DNA from: Crocinitomix sp.
Lineage (GTDB): Bacteria > Bacteroidota > Bacteroidia > Flavobacteriales_D > Crocinitomicaceae
Length of the DNA: 56,306 nt
Assembly (NCBI GenBank): GCA_030836155.1
Contig: JAURQI010000142.1
Location: forward strand, 1-56,306
Direction of reading: 5' to 3'
The translations under genes were made by a program, and so were the position numbers. Each line of letters begins with the position of its first letter. Positions within the stretch are counted from its first letter, which is position 1. Below the pieces are notes generated by a model that was given only the letters and a program-made list of their open reading frames with translations, did not search any database and was not told the DNA's origin. Of the stretch, positions 7,367-14,763 are shown in pieces.

Positions 7367-8260
7367 TTATTCGTAAAACTCGTATCCCTTAAACTGCAGT
7401 ATCGTTACAAAATCATTTTCAGTTTCGCGATTGATGAAAGCCTCTAACAATAAAGTCTCTGGCTTGTAGACTACTTGCGTCTCTTTTAAGTAATTTTCGT
7501 TTTTATAATAATGCAGTGCCAGTATATTATCGTGCTCATCATATTCATATTTCCAAGAGGATATCGATTTTGAAGTCATACGTTTCTCCATTTTCTTCTC
7601 GATCACTCGACCCATTTCATCATAAGTGAAAAATACATTTGTTATTCCAGACCCCATTACCAAGCGACCTTCTTGCCGAACTAACAAATCAAACTCATTA
7701 AAGAAGAAGAGTTCCTCTTTATAAATCTTTCCAGCGTTATTAAGATACTTTTTTTTGTAATTCTGCCCTTCTAGCGGGACATATTCGAAACGTTCTTCCG
7801 AAACGATAAATGAGCGATCCAATTCAAAATTATATTTGTCCCCATTTTTATTGACATCCCGACGATATTCTTTTTTTGTAATTCGGTTTCGTTCATCATA
7901 AGAAAAATGGTAAGAGTGAAAACCGTAGTTATCCGATTTTCTGAGCACGTCAAGTTGTCCCGAAGCGTTGTATTCGAATATACTGACTAAGGTATCTCCA
8001 AACTGCGTGCGTAGCTCCTTAACTAAACGTCCCTTCGCATCAAATTCATATTGATAGATATCTTTTGTTTTACGAATAACATCCAATGAAGCTTTTGTAG
8101 AGTAAAATCCTTTAATGCACTTAATTTTATTTCGACTAACAAAATTTTGATTGAAATAGGGATAATCACCAAAAGTCTGACCCTCTGTATTGTCCAAGAT
8201 TTGTCCGAATCCGGCAGATCCCAAACAAAATATAATCAACACAATCAAAAGTGACTTCAT
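7367..8260 (-). CDS. Secreted protein with YD/RHS-like beta-strand repeats
   Basis: The signal peptide MKSLLIVLIIFCLGSAGFGQ supports a start at 8260; an ATG 12 codons upstream would put extra residues before it. The mature part of about 280 residues contains repeated strand-turn units such as YEFDAKGRLVKE, FEYNASGQLD, FSYDERNRITK, FTYDEMGRVIEKK and YEYDEHDNI. These resemble YD/RHS repeats and similar beta-rich scaffolds. There is no toxin domain and no sorting domain at the end, so it is probably periplasmic or surface-exposed. The function is unknown. It converges with the pterin gene. Confidence 0.75.
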   Translation of the reverse strand: MKSLLIVLIIFCLGSAGFGQILDNTEGQTFGDYPYFNQNFVSRNKIKCIKGFYSTKASLDVIRKTKDIYQYEFDAKGRLVKELRTQFGDTLVSIFEYNASGQLDVLRKSDNYGFHSYHFSYDERNRITKKEYRRDVNKNGDKYNFELDRSFIVSEERFEYVPLEGQNYKKKYLNNAGKIYKEELFFFNEFDLLVRQEGRLVMGSGITNVFFTYDEMGRVIEKKMEKRMTSKSISSWKYEYDEHDNILALHYYKNENYLKETQVVYKPETLLLEAFINRETENDFVTILQFKGYEFYE

Positions 8261-8371
8261 ATCCACAAAAGAAGTGTAAAATGACATTAATAACATGAAT
8301 TTATGAAACTTTTATTTCACAATCAAATGCTGAAAACGTGCCATTCGCTTTTCGTTTCGGATTTTTGGAAG

Positions 8372-8379
8372 TAAATTTG
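8372..8379 (+). promoter_or_regulatory. TAnnTTTG box upstream of the phosphatase-like gene
   Basis: TAAATTTG matches the -7 consensus and lies 20 bases before ATG 8399. No strong -33 box is visible. Confidence 0.5.
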
Positions 8380-8398
8380 GTACCTCAACAAACAGAAA

Positions 8399-9346
8399 AT
8401 GATAAAATATACCCTCGGCGCATTCTTTACTTTGTATATTGCTTTGGCTTGGTCAAATGGTGATACTCAGACAAAGTATAAAACGGAGAATGTGATCATT
8501 ATGATCATGGACGGACCGCGTTACTCAGAAACTTGGGGCGACTCAACCCACCAGCATATCCCCCACATGGCGAACGACATGGCTGAACATGGCGTTGTTT
8601 ACACCAACTTCAGAAACAATGGCCCTACCTATACATGCTCGGGACATACAGCGATTGCAACGGGTGTATATCAACGGATTGACAATACAGGTAAGAAATA
8701 TCCGAAAAACCCCACCATCTTTCAATATTTCTTAAAAGCGACAGGCAAAAGTAGAAAGGCAGCATATGTGATTGCTAGTAAGGATAAGTTGGCCATCTTA
8801 ACCGATACAAAGAAAAGAAAATGGCGCGAACAGTATCGGCCCTATTCGGATTGTGGTGTTAATGGATTTAGAACGGGTTATCGATCGGATTTAGAAACGT
8901 ACAAAAGTAGTCTTGAAATCCTGAAAAAGGATAAACCAAATCTGGTTTTGATCAATTTCCGTCAACCGGATTCATGGGGACATGCTGCCAATTACGAGCG
9001 CTATCTCTCTAGCATGAAAAAAACGGATGAATACATTTATAAAATCTTTGAATTCATCCGAATCGACCCATATTATCGCGGTAAAACCACCATCTTTGTC
9101 ACGAATGATCATGGACGACATCTCGATGGTCATAAAGATGGCTTTGTCTCTCATGGAGACAACTGCGAGGGCTGCAGAAAAATCAATTGTTTCGCTTACG
9201 GACCAGATTTCAAAAAGGGAATCATTACGGATGAAGCGCGCGAGCTTATTGACATTCCAATCACAACTGCTAAACTCTTAAATATTGAGTTTAACAAAAA
9301 AGCTAAAGGGCAATTAATGACCGAGTTGTTTGTGGAGACTAAATAA
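8399..9346 (+). CDS. Alkaline phosphatase superfamily (phosphodiesterase/sulfatase-like) secreted enzyme
   Basis: After a short signal peptide (about 20 residues), the 315-residue protein has the superfamily metal-site order. VIIMIMDGPRYSETW gives the first Asp, and TYTCSGHTAIATG holds the likely nucleophile. PDSWGHA gives Asp and His, and FVTNDHGRH gives Asp and His. A further His lies in FVSHGDNC. The overall pattern fits type I phosphodiesterases and phosphoglycerate-mutase-like hydrolases. Which residue is the nucleophile is not certain: a Thr, Ser or Cys is available in TYTCSGHT, and I see no clear CxPxR sulfatase motif. It acts outside the cytoplasm on an unknown phosphate ester. It converges with murF-alr five bases downstream. 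Confidence 0.8.
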   Translation: MIKYTLGAFFTLYIALAWSNGDTQTKYKTENVIIMIMDGPRYSETWGDSTHQHIPHMANDMAEHGVVYTNFRNNGPTYTCSGHTAIATGVYQRIDNTGKKYPKNPTIFQYFLKATGKSRKAAYVIASKDKLAILTDTKKRKWREQYRPYSDCGVNGFRTGYRSDLETYKSSLEILKKDKPNLVLINFRQPDSWGHAANYERYLSSMKKTDEYIYKIFEFIRIDPYYRGKTTIFVTNDHGRHLDGHKDGFVSHGDNCEGCRKINCFAYGPDFKKGIITDEARELIDIPITTAKLLNIEFNKKAKGQLMTELFVETK

Positions 9347-9351
9347 TCCTT

Positions 9352-11748
9352 TTACTCCGAAAGATAAACGCGTTGCACACGACCAGAGATGGAGGTTAAG
9401 ATTTCATAAGGAATAGTTCCTAAGATAGCAGCCATTTCTTTCACCGTATTTCCAGGTCCAAATAATTGTACTTCAGCACCTGCTTCATGATTGGATGAAC
9501 CAAGATCGATCATGCACATGTCCATGCAGATTCTGCCAATTATTGGGTAAAAATCGTTCCCAATTTTAACATGCCATTTACCGTTACTTAATTGACGTCT
9601 CAATCCATCTCCGTATCCCACGGGTACAACACCCATTCTTATATCTTTCTCTGCCAAAAAGCTTCGGCCGTATCCCACAGTTTCACCAGCTTTTATATTT
9701 CTTATTTGAGAAATTTGTGAAACAAAGATTAAGGCTTGCTCTAAATTCTTATTCTGAGGATGATTCGTTAAGCCGAACAGGCCTATGCCTAACCTCACCA
9801 TATCATAATGCGTTTTGACATTGGAGAGCGCAGCACTCGAATTGGCGATGTGGCGCATCGTTTTATAACCAACCGCATTCTCTATCTGATCTATGCCTTT
9901 CTCGAAAAAATTAATTTGTTGTAGCGTATAAGATTCTTCTTTTGGATCGTCTGCCACTGCCAAATGCGAAAATATTGATTTGACAAACACTTCGGGCTGG
10001 GTAATAATTAAGTCGATCAATCCTTGTAGTTGATCATTTCTAAATCCCAATCGATTCATTCCTGTTTCCAGCTTAATATGAATCGGAAAGTTAGTTTTAC
10101 CTCGAAGTATCAATTGATGAATAAAATCATTCAAAAGCGCTAATGAGTATATCGCTGGTTCTAAATCTTTCTCAATCATCTCGTCGAATGCTGCTGGTTC
10201 GGGATTCATAACCAGAATTGGTGTTTTTACACCGCCGTTTCTAAGCATCACTCCCTCATCGGCATAAGCAACACCAAAGTAATCGACCTGTTGGTCTTCC
10301 AAAAACTCGGCAATTGGCGTTAAACCACCGCCATAGGATTGCGATTTAACCATTGCCAAAACTTTCACTCCAGGCTCAAGTTGCTTTTTATAATACTGTA
10401 AATTATGACGAATGGCTGAAAGGTTAACCAGTAATCGCGTAATGTGCTTCTTCTCAGTAAAACCAGAAACCGCACGTTCAAGTCGCATGCTTCTAGAACC
10501 CGTAAAAAGAATCGCACAATTTTCTAATTGTAATTTCTCGGCATTTATTGCTTCAGCATTAGGAAAAGTAGCGGTAATAAAATCAAATTGCCTAGCAATA
10601 TCAGCTGAGCCTATATAATAAAGGTCATCCATTGTGATTTTAGATCGGATAGATTGTATCATATTGAGCAATGAATTGTCCTTATCGGCCAACTTAGCAT
10701 CTTCACCTAAAAAGACAACCGCTTTTTTAGCTCCTTTATTTGTGGCCAAGAACCGCAAACCCATTTCCAGTGATTGTTCATCTATACTGTAGGCATCATT
10801 AATAATTAAATTATTGTTATTGCCTTTAATCTTCTCTAAACGCATTGAAATGATGGGCAATGATTTCATGCGTTTCTCAATTTTATTAGAATCAACACCT
10901 AGTTGATTAGCCGTGACTGCAACCAGCGCGGCATTTGATCCTGCTCCTGCTAATCCAATTGGAAGCGTCAGATCATGCTGAAACAACTGGGACAAGCTTA
11001 ATGTACCTGCCTTAGTAATCTCAAATTCAAAATCTTGTTCATTTGCAGCACTCGTGCTTTTGACCTTATTTTCGCTAATTTGAATAAGTGTTTCGACATC
11101 TTTAAACAACTTAAACTTTTCAAGTTTTTTTTCTTCTCGACTTTCAAATGCTGCTTGATGAGCATCCCCTATCCCGGTGAACAAACCTATGGTTGGCTGA
11201 ATCATCTCTAATAAACGATCCATTTCTCCTGGCTTTGATATCCCTGCTTCAATAATCGCTAATTCATGCTCTGAACTAATTTCTAAAAGGGAAAGTGCAA
11301 CCCCAATTTGACTGTTAAAACTTTTTGGACTGCGTACAATTAAAAAATCATCTTTAAGCACATGATACAACCATTCCTTAACTGTTGTTTTTCCATTGCT
11401 ACCAGTTATTCCAATTACAGGAATATTAAATTGCGATCGATGAAATTTTGCTATTTCCTGTAAGGCAATGGTGACATCTGGAACGATCAATTGACTGATC
11501 CCCTCATGGGCCTGTTCAGCATCGGTAAGAATAATTCGTCCCCCTTTATTGTAAAAACCCCCAACAAAGTTTGCACCGTCCGTTCGTTGACCCTTAAACA
11601 AGGCAAAAAGAGAAGAGGAGTTGATCAAAGGAGATCGACTGTCAATTACTATATGCTTGATTATTTCTTGTTGGGTGAGTTTACCATTGTCAAGAAATCG
11701 CGCTCCGATGGTAGCGCAAATTTGTCCTATCGAAAGGTTGAGATTCAC
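9352..11748 (-). CDS. murF: Bifunctional MurF (UDP-MurNAc-tripeptide:D-Ala-D-Ala ligase) / alanine racemase
   Basis: The 798-residue protein fuses two peptidoglycan enzymes. Residues 1 to about 430 are MurF-like, with the ATP-binding GITGSNGKTTVKEW near residue 113 and EAGISKPGEMDRL. From about 435 onward it is a PLP alanine racemase, with LLVNLSAIRHNL, the PLP lysine K468 in MVKSQSYGGG, GMNRLGF, SSAALS, VGYGDG and GRICMDM. The racemase supplies D-Ala for the ligase substrate. Such MurF-Alr fusions are known in Bacteroidota. The start is GTG at 11748 and overlaps the tdk stop by four bases, so the two form an operon. Confidence 0.93.
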   Translation of the reverse strand: MNLNLSIGQICATIGARFLDNGKLTQQEIIKHIVIDSRSPLINSSSLFALFKGQRTDGANFVGGFYNKGGRIILTDAEQAHEGISQLIVPDVTIALQEIAKFHRSQFNIPVIGITGSNGKTTVKEWLYHVLKDDFLIVRSPKSFNSQIGVALSLLEISSEHELAIIEAGISKPGEMDRLLEMIQPTIGLFTGIGDAHQAAFESREEKKLEKFKLFKDVETLIQISENKVKSTSAANEQDFEFEITKAGTLSLSQLFQHDLTLPIGLAGAGSNAALVAVTANQLGVDSNKIEKRMKSLPIISMRLEKIKGNNNNLIINDAYSIDEQSLEMGLRFLATNKGAKKAVVFLGEDAKLADKDNSLLNMIQSIRSKITMDDLYYIGSADIARQFDFITATFPNAEAINAEKLQLENCAILFTGSRSMRLERAVSGFTEKKHITRLLVNLSAIRHNLQYYKKQLEPGVKVLAMVKSQSYGGGLTPIAEFLEDQQVDYFGVAYADEGVMLRNGGVKTPILVMNPEPAAFDEMIEKDLEPAIYSLALLNDFIHQLILRGKTNFPIHIKLETGMNRLGFRNDQLQGLIDLIITQPEVFVKSIFSHLAVADDPKEESYTLQQINFFEKGIDQIENAVGYKTMRHIANSSAALSNVKTHYDMVRLGIGLFGLTNHPQNKNLEQALIFVSQISQIRNIKAGETVGYGRSFLAEKDIRMGVVPVGYGDGLRRQLSNGKWHVKIGNDFYPIIGRICMDMCMIDLGSSNHEAGAEVQLFGPGNTVKEMAAILGTIPYEILTSISGRVQRVYLSE

Positions 11749-12353
11749 TCTTGCTTCAGTTCATTATAACAACTGCGGCATAGTGGTACATATTTATCTT
11801 TCTCTCCTAAAACGACTACTTCACCTTCGGATGAAACACGATGAGAAAAACGAGCTTTCCCCGAACAAAAAGTACAAACCGAATTTAACTTTTCAATTTC
11901 ATCAGCCATTGTCATTAAAGCAGGCATTGGACCGAAAGGATTTCCACGATAATCCATGTCTAACCCTGCAACTAGAACCGTTTTCCCTTGATCAGCAATC
12001 ATCCCACAAACTGAAACGATTGAATCATCAAAAAATTGAACCTCGTCAATGGCAACGACATCTGCCTGATGGAAAAGATCCATAATTTCTACCGGTCGAG
12101 ACACGTTCACTGCAGGTGTCGCATCACTATCATGCGAAACGACCTCTTCTTCTGCGTAGCGGTTATCTAATTTTGGTTTGAAAACAATCACTTTTTTACC
12201 CGCTGACTTAAACGTGTCGATGGTTTTGATCAGTGTCTTAGTTTTACCCGAGAACATCGGTCCACATATCACTTTGATCTTTGCATTAGTCACACGCGAA
12301 CTAAACGAAAATGCGTTCGAGATGTTAACATCGTATTTTTGAGAAATTTTCAA
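11745..12353 (-). CDS. tdk: Thymidine kinase
   Basis: The enzyme phosphorylates thymidine in nucleoside salvage. Walker A is GPMFSGKT (residues 31-38). VVAIDEVQFF is Walker B, with the catalytic Glu, and GLDMDYRGNPF is the lasso/DNA-salvage motif. Two CxxC pairs (VCTFCSG and PLCRSC) form the zinc site. The length of 202 residues is normal. No ATG suits the start: TTG at 12353 is best, because it follows a TATATTTG box by about 20 bases. It is the first gene of a tdk-murF/alr operon. Confidence 0.95.
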   Translation of the reverse strand: MKISQKYDVNISNAFSFSSRVTNAKIKVICGPMFSGKTKTLIKTIDTFKSAGKKVIVFKPKLDNRYAEEEVVSHDSDATPAVNVSRPVEIMDLFHQADVVAIDEVQFFDDSIVSVCGMIADQGKTVLVAGLDMDYRGNPFGPMPALMTMADEIEKLNSVCTFCSGKARFSHRVSSEGEVVVLGEKDKYVPLCRSCYNELKQE

Positions 12354-12377
12354 TTTGATAAGGTTTTGCTATCAAAT
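12353..12377. repeat. 8-bp inverted repeat overlapping the tdk promoter and start codon
   Basis: ATTTGATA at 12353-12360 and TATCAAAT at 12370-12377 are exact reverse complements with a nine-base spacer. On the minus strand the dyad covers the end of the -7 box, the likely transcription start and the first base of the TTG start. Confidence 0.5.
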
Positions 12378-12380
12378 ATA
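12373..12380 (-). promoter_or_regulatory. TAnnTTTG box of tdk
   Basis: Read on the minus strand the bases are TATATTTG, an exact -7 consensus, 20 bases before the TTG start at 12353. Confidence 0.55.
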
Positions 12381-12426
12381 ACTTTAATTTTATACGAATC
12401 TGGAAATTGTGAATAAGTTATAGAAA

Positions 12427-13215
12427 ATGGGTAAAACATCTTATAAAAACACCGCCGAATTAATTAATGATTTGAGCGAACGCATCGATGATCTGAACAA
12501 TGGTAAACTTGGTTTAGGCGACCTAGACAATCTCGTTGAGTCTGGCAAATCCTTATATGAGCACCTGGTTGTCTTGCGTCATTTAGCTTTTGAAAAACAT
12601 GGAGACCCTGCTGTAACAGCTTCAGCTACTGAGGCAGTTGCTGATGTCCAAGAAGAAGTAGAACCGGTTGAAGAAACAGAAACTGAATTAGCCTTTGACT
12701 TAACTGGCGGAGCGGATGTGGAAGAAGAAATGACCGAAGAACCCGCAAATGATTTACACTTTGATTTTACTCAATCAACAGACGAATTTGCCCCCGAAAT
12801 AGAAGAAATCAAACAAACACCTGAAGCATCATTCAACGCGGCGGTTGAAATGCCTGATCCGCCAAAAGAAAATGAATCTTTTTCAGAATCAAACGAGGAT
12901 GATGCAGACGCCTCACTCAATGACGCCTTAAAAAAAGATGATGAACTCTCATTACGCAAGAAATTGCAAAACACACCTGTCAGTGATATAAAGACACATA
13001 TTAGTATAGCTAAAAAGTTTGAATATATTTCCTCACTATTTAATGGTGATTCAGCAGCCTATGATGAGGCCATTGATTTTTTAAATAGCTGCGCTACCGG
13101 AGAAGATGCTCGTCTAAAACTGAATGAATATACCACTCAATATGCATGGGATTTGGAAGATAAATCAATCATCAAATTCATTGAATTGGTTGAACGCCGG
13201 TATATTAGTGCATGA
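12427..13215 (+). CDS. Acidic hypothetical protein with helical N- and C-terminal domains
   Basis: I recognise no named family. Residues 1-60 are a charged helix with DLSERIDDLNNGKLGLGDLD, somewhat like an exonuclease VII small-subunit or coiled-coil domain. Residues 65-175 are a low-complexity acidic linker rich in Glu, Asp, Ser and Pro. The C-terminal 85 residues form a compact helical region ending IKFIELVERRYISA. There is no signal peptide or membrane segment, so it is cytoplasmic. Its stop overlaps the ATG of the M28 peptidase by four bases, so they are probably co-transcribed. Confidence 0.75.
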   Translation: MGKTSYKNTAELINDLSERIDDLNNGKLGLGDLDNLVESGKSLYEHLVVLRHLAFEKHGDPAVTASATEAVADVQEEVEPVEETETELAFDLTGGADVEEEMTEEPANDLHFDFTQSTDEFAPEIEEIKQTPEASFNAAVEMPDPPKENESFSESNEDDADASLNDALKKDDELSLRKKLQNTPVSDIKTHISIAKKFEYISSLFNGDSAAYDEAIDFLNSCATGEDARLKLNEYTTQYAWDLEDKSIIKFIELVERRYISA

Positions 13216-14468
13216 TTCTAAGAATTTCCATATTTCTAATCCTCTTTTCGAGTAGTTATTCTTTTGCACAGAAAGACTATGCCCTTACGATCATGGATTC
13301 TCTTTGCAGTGAACGGTATGACGGGAGAGGTTATGTGAATAACGGAGATGTCAGAGCAGCCGATTTTATTGTTCGCGAATTAAAAGACATTGGACTTGTC
13401 CCGCTGGAAGGTCGTGAGTTCGAACAACACTATACTTTAAACGTCAATACTTTTCCTGGGCGCATGTTGGTCGTTATTGATCAAGACACTTTAAAACCTG
13501 GTGGGAATTACCTGGTTAATTCTATGTCAGGAAGTGCTAAAGGCAGTTGGCGAATTAAAGAAATAAATCCCGCTAATGTTGAGGAAATTTTGAGTCAACC
13601 GAATGCCATTAAAACGATTAATGAAAATGGAGCAATTCCTGTATTTAATTTTGTAGACCTCAAGGACAAGGAGTTACTCAGTAAATTAAAAGATTATGCT
13701 TTACAGTCGATGCAGATTTCGCCAGTGGTATGGATCGAAAAAAACAAACAGATGTTCAGCGTTGGTCGAGCTGAGGCAAAATTTCCAATGATTACCATTA
13801 ACGCTGAAGATTTTAAAGGAGGATCATCCATTGAGCTAGACATTGAGAACAATTATGTCAAAAAGCACAAAACGAAAAATATCATCGCCTATATTCCGGG
13901 TAAACGAAAAAGAAAACAGATTGTTTTCTCTGCTCATTATGATCATTTAGGAAGAATGGGGAGCGACGCTTACTTTCCCGGTGCCAACGACAACGCCAGC
14001 GGAGTTGCCATGCTGCTGTCTTTAGCTAAGTATTACGCCGAAAACCCGCCGAAATACTCAATTGTATTTTGCTTCTTTAGTGGTGAAGAAGCTGGATTAG
14101 TTGGGTCCCGGTATTTTGTTAATAACCCTTGGTTGAAATTAAAGCGTATAAAATTTGTTTTGAATGTGGATATTATGGGCGGAGCCAGCAAAGGAATTAC
14201 ACTGGTAAACGGAACCGTTCACAAAAGAGCCTTTAATCGATTTGTTAAAATTAATGAAGAAAAACAATATTTACCCTTAATCAAAAAACGAGGGCCAACA
14301 GCCAATTCAGATCACTTTTTTTTCTCCCAAATGGGTGTCCCCGCATTCTTTATTTATTCAATGGGTACGGTGAGCAATTATCATGACATATATGACACTG
14401 CTGCAAACACACCTCTGAATCGATTTAATGAGGTGCAAAATTTATTGATTGACTTTGTAGGGAATTGA
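13212..14468 (+). CDS. M28-family metallopeptidase (secreted aminopeptidase-like)
   Basis: A signal peptide (FLILFSSSYSFA) leads a 418-residue protein. The zinc-site order is AHYDHLG, then GANDNASGVA with the bridging Asp, and SGEEAGLVGSRYF with the catalytic Glu. After that come NVDIMGG and a late His in NSDHFFFSQMGVPAFF. These are the M28 aminopeptidase ligands. The first 200 residues resemble a protease-associated or dimerisation region. It probably cleaves peptides outside the cytoplasm. The start overlaps the acidic hypothetical gene upstream by four bases. Confidence 0.9.
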   Translation: MILRISIFLILFSSSYSFAQKDYALTIMDSLCSERYDGRGYVNNGDVRAADFIVRELKDIGLVPLEGREFEQHYTLNVNTFPGRMLVVIDQDTLKPGGNYLVNSMSGSAKGSWRIKEINPANVEEILSQPNAIKTINENGAIPVFNFVDLKDKELLSKLKDYALQSMQISPVVWIEKNKQMFSVGRAEAKFPMITINAEDFKGGSSIELDIENNYVKKHKTKNIIAYIPGKRKRKQIVFSAHYDHLGRMGSDAYFPGANDNASGVAMLLSLAKYYAENPPKYSIVFCFFSGEEAGLVGSRYFVNNPWLKLKRIKFVLNVDIMGGASKGITLVNGTVHKRAFNRFVKINEEKQYLPLIKKRGPTANSDHFFFSQMGVPAFFIYSMGTVSNYHDIYDTAANTPLNRFNEVQNLLIDFVGN

Positions 14469-14763
14469 CTATTTGTTTGTTTTTTTAACGGATAGGGTGT
14501 TTATTGTTTAATTTCAAACGAGTCGGATTACCATGGCTCTTTCTATACCCAACACCTTACGCTAAATGCGTTCAAATCCTCTTTATTAACCAGTATTTAT
14601 GTGATATTAATGACTAACATATCCTCAACCATGTTTCACGATAAAACAGCAGTATATTGTGTTTAATAGGCCCTATATACAGGATAATCAACAAGAAAAA
14701 GACATTCAACTTTTATCTTAGCAATATTTTTTCTACCTTCATCGAAATTTTTTTCTTGAAGAT

